The notes under the pieces were generated by a model, which was given only the letters and a program-made list of their open reading frames with translations, was not told the origin of the DNA and searched no databases. A DNA stretch of 64,000 nucleotides from DASSUW01 sp963789005 (GTDB taxonomy: Bacteria; Actinomycetota; Thermoleophilia; Solirubrobacterales; Solirubrobacteraceae). Shown here piece by piece: positions 51,790 through 60,633 of this stretch. The DNA lies in assembly GCA_963789005.1 (NCBI GenBank), contig CAWBIZ010000007.1:186001-250000 (forward strand), given 5' to 3'. Made by a program: the position numbers and the translations under genes. Each line of letters starts with the position of its first letter. Positions within the stretch are counted from its first letter, which is position 1.

Positions 51790-52608
51790 ATGGACCTGGT
51801 GTTCAGAGCGCTCGCGGATCCCACTCGACGCGGTCTGCTCGATGAGCTGTTCGAGCGCGACGGGCAGACGCTGAGCGCGCTCGAGGCGCGGTTGCCGATG
51901 ACGCGCTTCGGCGTGATGAAGCACCTGCGCGTGCTCGAGGAGGCGGGTCTGGTGGCCGCGCGCAAGCGCGGGCGCGAGAAGCTGCACTTCCTGAACCCGG
52001 TCCCGATCAGGCTCGTCCACGACCGGTGGGTGAGCAAGTACGCCGAGCCCTGGGCCGCCGCGCTCACGGGCATCAAGCGCGAGCTCGAGGAGGAACCCAT
52101 GGAAGCCGCCGAAGTCCAGCACCGCATCCCGCTCAGCCCCGATCCCGAAGGCGACGGAGCCATGGCGGTGTTCGAGATCTACATCAAGACGACGCCCGAG
52201 CGCCTCTGGGAGGCGATCACCGATCCGAAGCTGCGGGCGAAGTACAGCTTCGGCGTCGAGACGCACTCAGACTGGACCGCCGGCTCGAGCTACCGGTCCG
52301 GCGTCCCCGGGGTCGTCGACATCTCGTCCGGCGAGAACGTGGAGGTCGACCCGCCGCGCCGGCTCGTGCAGAGCTTCAACGCCCTCTGGAGCGACGACGT
52401 CCGGGCCGCGGGCACGTCGAGGGTCACCTGGGAGATCGCCCCGGTCGGCGACTCGTGCCAGCTGACCGTGATCCACGACCAGCTCCCGCGCGACGCCAAC
52501 CCCGAGCTCTACGGCGGCTGGCCGATGATCCTCTCGGGCCTGAAGACGCTGCTGGAGACCGGCGAGAAGCTCACGACGCCCGGCTCGCTGATGTACTCGC
52601 AGCCCTAG
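51790..52608 (+). CDS. ArsR-family regulator fused to an SRPBCC (AHSA1-like) domain
   Basis: 272-aa protein. Residues 1-90 are an ArsR winged helix (VFRALADPTRRGLLDELFERDGQ, quoted as LADPTRRGLLDELF; then MTRFGVMKHLRVLEEAGLV). From about residue 120 an SRPBCC/AHSA1 domain follows (VFEIYIKTTPERLWEAITDP, then GGWPMILSGLKTLLETG). The order regulator plus ligand-binding-like domain suggests direct small-molecule sensing; no metal-binding cysteines are evident. The message is probably leaderless. Confidence 0.9.
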   Translation: MDLVFRALADPTRRGLLDELFERDGQTLSALEARLPMTRFGVMKHLRVLEEAGLVAARKRGREKLHFLNPVPIRLVHDRWVSKYAEPWAAALTGIKRELEEEPMEAAEVQHRIPLSPDPEGDGAMAVFEIYIKTTPERLWEAITDPKLRAKYSFGVETHSDWTAGSSYRSGVPGVVDISSGENVEVDPPRRLVQSFNALWSDDVRAAGTSRVTWEIAPVGDSCQLTVIHDQLPRDANPELYGGWPMILSGLKTLLETGEKLTTPGSLMYSQP

Positions 52609-52626
52609 CGATGTCGGGGCGGCCCG

Positions 52627-53037
52627 TCAGGCCTGGGGCTGAGCGATGTTCACCATCCACGCGATGCCGAACCGGTCGATGCACATGCCGAACACGTCGC
52701 CCCACATCTGCTTCTCCAGCGGCATCGTCACGGTGCCGCCGTCGGAGAGCTGCTCCCAGTAGCCGCGCAGCTCGGCGTCGTCGTCTCCGCTCAGGCTCAC
52801 GGCGATGTTGTTGCCGGGCTGGTGCTCCATCCCGGGCGGCGTGTCCGCGCCCATCAGCGTGAAGCCCCGGTCCGTCTCCAGCATGCCGTGCATGATGTTG
52901 TCCGGGTCCGGGGCGTTGCCCGCGAACTCCCCGAACGTGTTCAGATGCAGCGTGCCGCCGAACACGTTCTCGTAGAACTGCATCGCGTCGCGCGCCGTGC
53001 CCGGGAAGCTGATGTAGGGGTTGAGACGGGAAGGCAT
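52627..53037 (-). CDS. VOC-family protein (PhnB/glyoxalase-like)
   Basis: 136-aa protein with the PhnB-type VOC fold: YISFPGTARDAMQFYENVFGG, IMHGMLETDRGFTLMGAD and MWGDVFGMCIDRFGIAWMVNIA. Start ATG 53037 is chosen because AAGGAGG lies 6 nt upstream. It follows the aldo/keto reductase gene by 14 bp, so the two form an operon. Activity is unknown. Confidence 0.9.
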   Translation of the reverse strand: MPSRLNPYISFPGTARDAMQFYENVFGGTLHLNTFGEFAGNAPDPDNIMHGMLETDRGFTLMGADTPPGMEHQPGNNIAVSLSGDDDAELRGYWEQLSDGGTVTMPLEKQMWGDVFGMCIDRFGIAWMVNIAQPQA

Positions 53038-53051
53038 CGGATCCTCCTTGA

Positions 53052-54074
53052 TTAGCGCCGCCGTGCCGCGGCCTCGAAGGCCGGGTTGACGAACGAGTTG
53101 TCGGCGGGGTTGATGGTCGTGCCGGGCGTGACGATCTCGTCGATCCGGTCCAGCAGCGCGTCGTCGAGGACGACGTCGGTCGCCGCGAGCTGGCTCTCGA
53201 GCTGCTCCATCGTCCGCGGCCCGACGAGCGTCGCGGTGATGGCGGGATGGTTGAGCACGAACGCGATCGCGAGCTGGATCAGCGTGATCCCGGCCTCGTC
53301 GGCGAGCTGGGCGAGCTCCTCCGCGGCGTCCAGCTTGCGCTGGTTGGTCGGCTCGGAGAGGTCGAAGCGCTCGGGCAGCCGGCTGGCGCGCGAGGAGGAC
53401 TGCTGGCCGGCGTCCTTGCGCCAGCGGCCGGAGAGCCAGCCGCCGGCGAGCGGGCTGTAGGACATGACGGCCATGCCGTGCCGCTGACAGGTGGGGAGCA
53501 CGTCCGCCTCGACGGCGCGGACGAGGATCGAGTAAGGCGGCTGCTCGGTGACGAACCGCTGCAGGCGCCGGTCGCGCGCGACCCACTGCGCCTCGACGAT
53601 CTGGCTGCCCGGAAACGTCGAGGAGCCGATGTAGCGGACCTTGCCCTGGTGCACGAGGTCGCTGAGCGCAGACAGCGTCTCCTCGATGTCGGTGCGCGGA
53701 TCCGGGCGGTGGACCTGGTACAGGTCGATCCAGTCGGTCCCCAGCCGCCGCAACGAGTCATCGACCGCGCGCGTGATCCAGCGGCGCGAGCTGCCCTGCC
53801 GGTTGGGGTCCTCGCCCATCGCGCCGTGGAACTTGGTGGCGAGGACGACGTCGTCGCGCCGGCCGCCGGCGAGCGCCTTGCCGACGATCTCCTCGGACTC
53901 GCCCTGCGCGTAGACGTCGGCGGTGTCGATGAAGTTGATCCCGGCGTCGAGCGCCGTGTGGATGATCCGGATCGACTCGTCGTGATCGGGGTTGCCCCAC
54001 GACCCGAACATCATCGCGCCGAGGCAGAACCTGCTGACGGAGACGCCGGTGCGTCCCAGCTGGCGATGCTCCAT
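53052..54074 (-). CDS. Aldo/keto reductase
   Basis: 340-aa NADPH-dependent oxidoreductase with the (beta/alpha)8 fold. INFIDTADVYAQGESEEIVGKAL holds the catalytic Asp and Tyr (quoted as INFIDTADVYAQGESEE), ATKFHG the Lys, and YQVHRPDP the His. The C-terminal cofactor region includes LVGPRTMEQLESQLAA. Typical length for YajO/PdxI-like members. Likely acts on reactive carbonyls together with the VOC protein. Confidence 0.93.
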   Translation of the reverse strand: MEHRQLGRTGVSVSRFCLGAMMFGSWGNPDHDESIRIIHTALDAGINFIDTADVYAQGESEEIVGKALAGGRRDDVVLATKFHGAMGEDPNRQGSSRRWITRAVDDSLRRLGTDWIDLYQVHRPDPRTDIEETLSALSDLVHQGKVRYIGSSTFPGSQIVEAQWVARDRRLQRFVTEQPPYSILVRAVEADVLPTCQRHGMAVMSYSPLAGGWLSGRWRKDAGQQSSSRASRLPERFDLSEPTNQRKLDAAEELAQLADEAGITLIQLAIAFVLNHPAITATLVGPRTMEQLESQLAATDVVLDDALLDRIDEIVTPGTTINPADNSFVNPAFEAAARRR

Positions 54075-54211
54075 GCCGAGACTTCACCACATCACTGCGC
54101 AGCTGCGACCCGCGGCGGCGCCAGCGGCTCGCTTCGCCAGGTGACCCAGCCCGCGCGCAAAGCAGCATCCGCTCCGCTCACGGCTCGAGCTGCCGCTTGC
54201 ATGGAAAGCGA
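54075..54211. other. Gene-free gap before the TetR gene's 3' end
   Basis: No gene, repeat or strong hairpin is evident in this interval. Confidence 0.4.
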
Positions 54212-54814
54212 TTAGCGGCTTGTCTCGCGGCCGTGGAGCGCTTCGAGTAGCGAGCCGATGGCCGTCGCGTAGTTCTGCTCTGGGTCGCCCTGCAGGTGCG
54301 CGACGAGGGGGCCGCCCCACCGCTTGTGCATCAGCTCGATGGTGACCAGGCCGTGCATGGTCGCCCAGATGAGGTGCGCGTCGGCCGCGGGGTTGGCGAA
54401 ATCGGGTCGCCAATCGGCGACGCGGGTGGCGAGCATCTCGAAGGTCGCGAGCCCTGCCAGGCGGCTGGCGTCGGACGGGACGAAGTCCGGCGTCGCTCGC
54501 TCGAACATGAGTCCGTAGAGCGCGTCGTTGTCGAGCGCGAACGCGCGGTAGGCCAGGGCGAACGCGAGCAGCTCTCGCCGGCTTTGACCATCGGAGGGGA
54601 CGCTGGTGAGCCGGTCCTCCAGGCGTCGGAAGCCGTGCAGGTAGAGCTGCTCCAGCAGCCCCTGCTTTGACCCGAAGTGCGTGTAGACGCCCATCGTCGA
54701 CTGCTCGGCCGCCGCCGCCAGGTCGCGTATGCGCAGAGCTCCGGGGCCGCGCTCTTCCAATAGGCGCAGCGCGGTGTCGAGCAGGGTCTCCCGCGTGGTC
54801 GATGCGGTGGGCAC
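54212..54814 (-). CDS. TetR/AcrR-family repressor
   Basis: 200-aa regulator. N-terminal helix-turn-helix: ALRIRDLAAAAEQSTMGVYTHFGSKQGLLEQLY (quoted as LRIRDLAAAAEQSTMGVYTH). The C-terminal ligand domain is of the WHG type (DAHLIWATMHGLVTIELM). GTG 54814 is preceded by TACCAT at 6 nt. It is divergent from a membrane-protein plus ABC operon whose promoter carries a TetR-style palindrome. Confidence 0.92.
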   Translation of the reverse strand: MPTASTTRETLLDTALRLLEERGPGALRIRDLAAAAEQSTMGVYTHFGSKQGLLEQLYLHGFRRLEDRLTSVPSDGQSRRELLAFALAYRAFALDNDALYGLMFERATPDFVPSDASRLAGLATFEMLATRVADWRPDFANPAADAHLIWATMHGLVTIELMHKRWGGPLVAHLQGDPEQNYATAIGSLLEALHGRETSR

Positions 54815-54846
54815 GCACGCATGGTAGCCGTACTAGGCGCATCGCA

Positions 54847-54868
54847 ATAACTAAGTTATGTTCTGGTC
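54847..54868. promoter_or_regulatory. Candidate TetR operator overlapping the -10 of the ABC operon
   Basis: ATAACTAAGTTAT (54847-54859) is a 5-bp inverted repeat with a 3-bp centre. Its right half overlaps TATGTT (54857-54862), which lies 6 nt before ATG 54869. Binding there would block transcription. Confidence 0.65.
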
Positions 54869-55336
54869 ATGTCAACTCACACCAGCTCACAGATGGACAA
54901 GCCCGCTGGGCGCTCCGCCCGGCTGCTGCTCGGCCTGACCGGCGCCCTGCTGGCGCTCCTGATCCTCAACCTCGCCGTCTTCGACGACCTGCGCATCGAC
55001 CCGTCGGCCGGCGTGCTCGAAACGTTCCTCAAGCCGCAGCACCTCTCAAGCCTCGTCGCCGTTCTCATCGCCGGTGCCCTGGTCGCGTTCAGGCACCGAT
55101 TTGCGGCCCGCGTGGCCGTGGTGGTCGCGTGGATCGAGATCACCGCGTTCACGCATTTCCACCTCATCCCGGTCGAAGTCGGGCCCCTCAAGCCCTACTG
55201 GGGTGACGGCATGGGAGACCCGCTGCAGTGGGTGGGCCTGCTGTCGATCCTCGCCGTCAGCGCCGCCATCATCCGCGTTGCGCGACGCTCATCGAACGTG
55301 ACCGTCACGCCGGCCGCCGCGAGCCTGCGGTCATGA
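54869..55336 (+). CDS. Four-helix membrane protein, unknown function
   Basis: 155-aa protein. Helices at about residues 18-37, 59-75, 80-97 and 119-138; the loop HFHLIPVEVGPLKPYWGDGMGDPLQW is conserved-looking (quoted as HFHLIPVEVGPLKPYWGD). Its stop overlaps the ABC ATPase start by ATGA, so it is part of the exporter operon. Confidence 0.78.
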   Translation: MSTHTSSQMDKPAGRSARLLLGLTGALLALLILNLAVFDDLRIDPSAGVLETFLKPQHLSSLVAVLIAGALVAFRHRFAARVAVVVAWIEITAFTHFHLIPVEVGPLKPYWGDGMGDPLQWVGLLSILAVSAAIIRVARRSSNVTVTPAAASLRS

Positions 55337-56271
55337 TCACGGCCGAAGAACTCACCAAGCAGCGCGGCGGGCGCGCCGTCGTCTCCGATGTCTCGTTCCG
55401 CTGCGAGCCGGGCACCATCACGGGCTTCCTCGGCCCCAACGGCGCCGGCAAGAGCACGACGCTGCGGATGCTCGTCGGCCTGTCCGAGCCTGACAGCGGC
55501 GAGGCCCGGATCCTCGGCGAGCGCTACCGCGACCTGCCGAACCCCGGCCGGCGCGTCGGGATCCTGCTCGACGCGTCGGCGCAACACGCCGGGCGTCGGG
55601 GCCGCGAGGCGCTCGCCGTATCCGCCCAGACGATGGGCGTGCCGCCGCAGCGCGTCGACACGCTGCTGGAGCTCGTCGGCCTCGACGACGCGGCGGCGCG
55701 GCGGCGGGTGGGCAAGTACTCGCTCGGCATGCGCCAGCGCCTCGGCTTCGCGCACGCGTTGCTCGGCGACCCCGAGGTCCTGATCCTCGACGAGCCCGCC
55801 AACGGCCTCGATCCGGAGGGCATGCGCTGGATGCGCGGGCTGCTGCGCGGCTTCGCCGACCGCGGAGGCACCGTGCTGCTCTCCTCGCACCTGCTGGCCG
55901 AGGTCGAGGCCGTCGCCGACCGTCTCATGATCATCGGCGGCGGACGGATCCAGGCGCAGGGCACCCGCGCCGAGCTGCTCACCGAGTCCGGGACGATCGT
56001 CGAGGCGGACGACCTCACCACGCTCGACGCCGTGCTTGACCGCGCCGGCCTGGCGACGCACCCCGCCGACGGCGATCGGCGGCTGGTGGAGGCCGAGCCC
56101 GAGGTCATCGCCCGCCTGGCGATGGCCAACGATCTCGTGCTGCGCCGGCTCGCCCCGGCCGAGGACGCGGGCCTCGAACGCCTCTTCTTCGAGCTGACCA
56201 CGGCCGGCGGAAACGCTCCGTCGCCCAAGACCGATTCCATCCACGCCGAGCTGGCAGGAGCAACCGCATGA
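55333..56271 (+). CDS. ABC transporter ATP-binding protein
   Basis: 312-aa ATPase. Walker A GPNGAGKST, signature YSLGMRQRL, Walker B LILDEPANGLDP and the H-loop SSHLL are complete. The C-terminal extension (about residues 215-312) is typical of drug or antibiotic exporters of the ABC-2 class. The stop overlaps the permease start by ATGA. Confidence 0.95.
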   Translation: MITAEELTKQRGGRAVVSDVSFRCEPGTITGFLGPNGAGKSTTLRMLVGLSEPDSGEARILGERYRDLPNPGRRVGILLDASAQHAGRRGREALAVSAQTMGVPPQRVDTLLELVGLDDAAARRRVGKYSLGMRQRLGFAHALLGDPEVLILDEPANGLDPEGMRWMRGLLRGFADRGGTVLLSSHLLAEVEAVADRLMIIGGGRIQAQGTRAELLTESGTIVEADDLTTLDAVLDRAGLATHPADGDRRLVEAEPEVIARLAMANDLVLRRLAPAEDAGLERLFFELTTAGGNAPSPKTDSIHAELAGATA

Positions 56272-57053
56272 GCACCACCACCCTCGCGGCACCGATCCGC
56301 GCGGACACCGCCGGCGTCCACGCGCGCCCCGGCCTCGGTCGCCTCGTCACCGTCGAGCTGCGCAAGATGGTCAACACACGCGCCGGCTTCTGGCTGCAGG
56401 TCGCCACCGCCGCGATCACCGTCATCGCGGTGATCGTCCGCATCGTCGTCGGCGACGCGGCGGACCACACCTTCGCCGGCGTCCTCACCGTCGGGCTTCA
56501 GCCCGCGGCCGTGCTGCTGCCGATCGCCGGCGTCCTGCTCGTCACCTCGGAGTGGTCCCAACGCACCGGGATGATCACCTTCGCGCTCGTCCCGGTGCGC
56601 TCGCACGTCCTGAGCGCGAAACTCGTCGCCAGCATCGTCCTCGCCCTCGCCACGCTCGTCATGTCCGTCGCCGTCGTCGCCGCGGGCGTGCTGATCGCAT
56701 CGCCGGGCATCGACGGCACCTGGTCCGACGCCGGGACGTTGATCGGCCAGTCGGCGGTCTTCCTGACGACCGGGATCATCGTCGGCGTCGCGTTCGGCGC
56801 GATCCTCCTGGCCACGACGCCCGCCATCGTCGCCCTCTCCGCACTGCCGATCACGTGGACGGCGGTGGCCTCGCTGTCCGTCTTCGCCGACGCCGCCCCG
56901 TGGCTGGACACGCGCCTCGCCCTCGCCCCGTTGCACGAGGAGGTCCTGAGCGCCACGCAGTGGGCGCACGCCGGCACCGCGCTCGCACTCTGGATGCTGC
57001 TTCCGCTCCTGATCGGCATCTGGCGGATCACGCGGCAGGAGGTGGCCGCGTGA
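56268..57053 (+). CDS. ABC-2 type transporter permease
   Basis: 261-aa membrane protein with about six helices and an N-terminal cytoplasmic segment (RLVTVELRKMVNTRAGFWL) typical of ABC-2 permeases. TSEWSQRTGMITFALVPVR is the coupling loop contacting the ATPase. It pairs with the preceding ATPase as a half-transporter dimer. The TetR regulator suggests an inducible efflux substrate. Confidence 0.9.
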   Translation: MSTTTLAAPIRADTAGVHARPGLGRLVTVELRKMVNTRAGFWLQVATAAITVIAVIVRIVVGDAADHTFAGVLTVGLQPAAVLLPIAGVLLVTSEWSQRTGMITFALVPVRSHVLSAKLVASIVLALATLVMSVAVVAAGVLIASPGIDGTWSDAGTLIGQSAVFLTTGIIVGVAFGAILLATTPAIVALSALPITWTAVASLSVFADAAPWLDTRLALAPLHEEVLSATQWAHAGTALALWMLLPLLIGIWRITRQEVAA

Positions 57054-57195
57054 ACGCCCCTGGCCCGCCACCCGCTCGCGCTCGGAGGCGGGCGCGCTAC
57101 GCTGCCAGGGTCAGACAGCGAGGGCAACCAGAGGGCGAGACCTTCAACTGAACGTCCCCTTCCCGCGAAAGCCGCCTGATCTTCTGATGGCCGAG

Positions 57196-57218
57196 AGTCC
57201 ACCTGCGGGTGGGCTTTC
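57196..57218 (+). terminator. Hairpin ending the ABC operon
   Basis: AGTCCACC (57196-57203), loop TGCG, GGTGGGCT (57208-57215) with one G-T pair, then TTT. Confidence 0.6.
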
Positions 57219-57235
57219 CGCGTTAAGGCGCCGGA

Positions 57236-57817
57236 TCAGGGCAGGATGTCGTTCAGCGTCGCCGTGAAGCGCTCGCCCGACTCCTCGAGCTCGCCCTCGA
57301 TGTGCAGGCGCGCCGGGCCGGTCTCGGTCCACAGGTCGAGGAAGTAGGCCCAGCCCGGCTCGTCCGGGTCGTCGGACTTGGCGATCGCCTCGACCCGGTA
57401 GACGCCGCGCGGCGGCAGCACCAGCGGCTCGGGGCAGTCGTCCTCGACGCGACGGCGCAGGTCCTCGACGTCGAGCCGATCGCGAGACACGACGCTGAGC
57501 TCCTCGTAGTCGCCGTCCACGACGAGCTCGACGATGCTCTCCAACACCCGGTACATCGCGTCGGGCATCAGCTCGAGCCCTTCCGCGATCTCTTCCCGTC
57601 CACCCAGCGCGTCGCTCGGCGTCAGGCTGAGCCGGTTGTAGAAGTAGTCCTCGCACGCTGCGCGCGCCTGGCGGCGGATGCCCTTCGACAGCCCCGCGGC
57701 GCCGAGCGCAAAGACCCCCGCCGCGATCGCTTCCTCGAGCGTCCCGTGGCGGCGCGTGAGCTGCGCGGTGACCGCGCGACCGTGCTCCGTGTCGCGCGCC
57801 GTCGATGAGCCGTCCAT
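57236..57817 (-). CDS. Uncharacterised soluble protein
   Basis: 193 aa from ATG 57817; GTG 57907 or further upstream would add about 30 residues and the frame is open to about 57975. An N-terminal helical part (LEEAIAAGVFALGAAGLSKG) is followed by a beta-rich C-terminal region that ends RLHIEGELEESGERFTATLNDILP, quoted as RLHIEGELEESGER. The latter resembles small ligand-binding DUF domains. No signal peptide. No family is recognised with confidence. Confidence 0.65.
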   Translation of the reverse strand: MDGSSTARDTEHGRAVTAQLTRRHGTLEEAIAAGVFALGAAGLSKGIRRQARAACEDYFYNRLSLTPSDALGGREEIAEGLELMPDAMYRVLESIVELVVDGDYEELSVVSRDRLDVEDLRRRVEDDCPEPLVLPPRGVYRVEAIAKSDDPDEPGWAYFLDLWTETGPARLHIEGELEESGERFTATLNDILP

Positions 57818-58029
57818 CAGAATCGATGGAGCCTCGTGGCGGCTGTACCCCGCGCACGCCCGCACCGCGGAGTGAAGGACGATGAGGTGGTCGCCCACTA
57901 CGCCCACGCAGGTGAGCCGTCGCCGGGCGTCATCGGGACCGACCAGCTCGTCGAAGGCGTGGGAGTAGCCACGTTCTGCATCCTACGAACGCAGAACGAC
58001 CTCCGCCGCGCCTATGGCGAGCGTGCTGG

Positions 58030-58659
58030 TCACCGCTGCATGCTTGGATCGTGCGTAGGGTCGGCGTACATGGGAGGGCAGCCGTGGTCGATGGCCTCGG
58101 GGTGCAGTTCGTAGTGCCAGGGTTCGTTGCTGTAGATCTGGCAGAGCCCGTAGTTGGCGCCGTGTTCGGACAGCCACGCCGTGGCATCGAAGCCCCCGAT
58201 GTCGACTGCGCTCCCCGACACGTGAGCAGACGTCTCCGCGGTGGCGACCCACCGGGCGGCTTCCTGTTCGGATCCGTACTCGGAAACCGCGTCACGAAGA
58301 AGCTGATCCTGGTACTCCGGGGAACGCCAGCCGCTATCGACGAAGAACTCGACCCCGTCGTCCGCGGCATCAGTTGCAGCGTGGTGCAGGGCACCGAGCA
58401 GATCGGGGTCGAGGTTGGCTACGCCCGGAATCTCGTCATCGAAGACCGTGGCGCCGTCGGGGAGGGCACCGTCAGCCTCGCCAAGTGCGCCACGGTGCTC
58501 ACCGCGAAGGACGTCGATGGGTGATGCGACCGTCGGGGACGAGGACGCGAGCGACTGGTAGCCGAGGGCTGCGGCGATCGCCGCGATGACGACCACGCCC
58601 GCGACACGGATCTTGCGAATCCGGCGGGTCGGTGCTCGTGCTGGTTGGCGGTGGGTCAC
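58030..58659 (-). CDS. VanY-like D,D-carboxypeptidase (M15B), membrane-anchored
   Basis: 209-aa exported zinc peptidase that trims the terminal D-Ala from peptidoglycan stems. A basic N-terminus and one membrane helix (about residues 19-37, VAGVVVIAAIAAALGYQSLA) anchor it outside the cell. M15 motifs: DSGWRSPEYQDQLL, SAHVSGSAVD (His146, Asp153) and WHYEL (His182, Glu184). Start GTG 58659. It is divergent from a response regulator and histidine kinase, an arrangement like vanY next to vanRS. Confidence 0.9.
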   Translation of the reverse strand: MTHRQPARAPTRRIRKIRVAGVVVIAAIAAALGYQSLASSSPTVASPIDVLRGEHRGALGEADGALPDGATVFDDEIPGVANLDPDLLGALHHAATDAADDGVEFFVDSGWRSPEYQDQLLRDAVSEYGSEQEAARWVATAETSAHVSGSAVDIGGFDATAWLSEHGANYGLCQIYSNEPWHYELHPEAIDHGCPPMYADPTHDPSMQR

Positions 58660-58746
58660 GCCTCCAGTCAAGGCAGCCTGGCGTTGCCAGCACGTATGTG
58701 GTTTTCGATACGCCGACGATATGCCCCCGCTCGTTAGCCTCGGAGC

Positions 58747-59442
58747 ATGCGTGTGTTGCTCGTCGAGGACGAGCCCTATATGGCGGACGCCATCCGCGAT
58801 GGCCTCCGCCTGGAAGCGATCGCGGCAGACATCGCAGGCGACGGCGACACCGCTCTGGAGCTGCTGAGAGTCAACGCCTACGACATCGCCGTCCTCGACC
58901 GAGACATCCCCGGAGCTACCGGTGACGAGATCGCCGAACGCATCGTCGCCTCCGGCAGCGGCATGCCGATCCTCATGCTCACCGCTGCCGACCGGCTCGA
59001 CGACAAGGCCTCCGGGTTCGGGCTCGGCGCCGACGACTACCTCACCAAGCCGTTCGAGCTCCAAGAGCTCGTGCTCCGCCTCCGAGCGCTCGACCGCAGG
59101 CGCGCCCACAACAGGCCGCCGGTGCGAGAGATCGCCGGCCTGCGGCTGGATCCGTTCCGCCGCGAGGTCTACCGCGACGGCCGCTACGTCGCGCTGACCC
59201 GCAAGCAGTTCGCGGTGCTCGAGGTTCTCGTCGCTGCCGAAGGCGGCGTCGTCAGCGCCGAAGAGCTACTGGAACGGGCGTGGGATCAGAACGCCGACCC
59301 GTTCACCAACGCCGTGCGCATCACGGTCTCGGCACTGCGCAAACGCCTCGACGAACCCGGGATCATCGCCACCGTCGCCGGCGCCGGCTACCGCATCGAC
59401 ACTCATCCAGACACCGGGCGCGAGGCAGGGGACCGTGGATAG
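58747..59442 (+). CDS. OmpR/PhoB-family response regulator (VanR-like)
   Basis: 231-aa regulator. Receiver domain with acidic pocket EDE and phosphoacceptor Asp51 in VLDRDIPG, and the switch lysine in LTKPFE. C-terminal winged helix: LTRKQFAVLEVLVAAEGGVVSAEELLERAW (quoted as LTRKQFAVLEVLVAAEGG) and VRITVSALRKRL. It overlaps the kinase gene by 8 nt, so the pair is cotranscribed. Confidence 0.94.
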   Translation: MRVLLVEDEPYMADAIRDGLRLEAIAADIAGDGDTALELLRVNAYDIAVLDRDIPGATGDEIAERIVASGSGMPILMLTAADRLDDKASGFGLGADDYLTKPFELQELVLRLRALDRRRAHNRPPVREIAGLRLDPFRREVYRDGRYVALTRKQFAVLEVLVAAEGGVVSAEELLERAWDQNADPFTNAVRITVSALRKRLDEPGIIATVAGAGYRIDTHPDTGREAGDRG

Positions 59443-60520
59443 ATCTCCCGGTCTGAGCGTTCGCCTCAAACTCGCCCTCAGCTACGCCGGCTTCCTCATG
59501 CTCGCGAGCGCCTTGCTGCTCGCTGCCGTGTGGGTGTCCCTCCTGCGATACATACCCGACGGGGTGACCTACGGCCTCCCGTGGTTCCCACCCAGCCGCT
59601 CCGACCCCCTGAACGGCTTCGGGCTGCCAGCGGTCATCGTGCTGGCGTTCCTGCTGGTATTCGGCCTGCTGGGAGGGTGGCTTCTCGCGGGCCGAATGCT
59701 CGCCCCGCTGGCTCGAATCACCGACGCCACGCGCACGGCCACGACCGGATCGCTCTCCCACCGGATCCGGTTGGACGGCCGCAACGACGAGTTCCGCGAG
59801 CTCGCCGACGCCTTCGATGCCATGCTCGCGCGCCTTGAAGCACACGTCGCCGAACAGCAACGATTCGCCGCCAACGCCTCCCACGAGCTGCGAACCCCGC
59901 TGGCGATCACGCAGACACTTCTCGACGTGGCCCGCAACGATCAGAGCCGCGGCAACGACGAGCTTGTCGACCGCCTCCACTTCGTCAACACCCGCGCGAT
60001 CGACCTCACCGAAGCATTGCTCCTGCTCAGCCGCGCAGACCAGCGATCCTTCGTCCGAGAACCCGCCGACCTGTCCCTCATCGCCGAAGAAGCCACCGAA
60101 ACGCTGCTCCCCTTCGCGGAAAAGCGTGGCGCCACCATCGAGACCTCGGGCGACATGACCCCCACCACCGGCTCGCACGCGCTCCTGCTGCAGATGACGA
60201 CGAACCTCGTGCACAACGCCATCGTGCACAACCTGCCCGATCAGGGCACCGTGTGGGTCGCGACCAGCGTTCACCCCAAGGCTGTGGTGCTCACCGTCGA
60301 GAACACTGGCGAAAAGCTCACCCCACAGCTGGTCGCCACGCTCGCCGAGCCGTTTCTTCGCGGCACCGAACGCATCCGCACCGACGACGCAGGCGTCGGC
60401 CTCGGCTTGGCGATCGTCAAGAGCATCACCCGCGCACACGACGGAACCCTCACCCTGACCCCCCGGACCGCTGGGGGGCTCCGCGTCACGGTGCAACTAC
60501 CCGCCGCCTCGATCGGCTAG
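59435..60520 (+). CDS. Sensor histidine kinase (VanS-like)
   Basis: 361-aa kinase. Two membrane helices (about residues 14-36 and 64-86) enclose a short exported loop of about 28 residues, followed by a HAMP domain, the H-box ASHELRTPL with His150, N-box NLVHNAIVHN, and G-boxes DDAGVGLGLAIV. The small sensor loop favours detection at or in the membrane. Start GTG 59435. Confidence 0.94.
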   Translation: MDRSPGLSVRLKLALSYAGFLMLASALLLAAVWVSLLRYIPDGVTYGLPWFPPSRSDPLNGFGLPAVIVLAFLLVFGLLGGWLLAGRMLAPLARITDATRTATTGSLSHRIRLDGRNDEFRELADAFDAMLARLEAHVAEQQRFAANASHELRTPLAITQTLLDVARNDQSRGNDELVDRLHFVNTRAIDLTEALLLLSRADQRSFVREPADLSLIAEEATETLLPFAEKRGATIETSGDMTPTTGSHALLLQMTTNLVHNAIVHNLPDQGTVWVATSVHPKAVVLTVENTGEKLTPQLVATLAEPFLRGTERIRTDDAGVGLGLAIVKSITRAHDGTLTLTPRTAGGLRVTVQLPAASIG

Positions 60521-60633
60521 CGCCGCATGAGCCCGTGGGCGCGCGTGTCGATTCCTCCTTCGCTCGCTCGACGCATCGATAGCGGCACAGTGCAACCCAA
60601 CGATCATGCGGCGCCGAGCCCGAGGAGCTGTCC

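Noticed and set aside
57050..57151. Short frame overlapping the ABC permease stop
   Set aside because: Arg/Ala/Pro-rich translation of 33 residues without family resemblance; the GTGA overlap alone is not enough.
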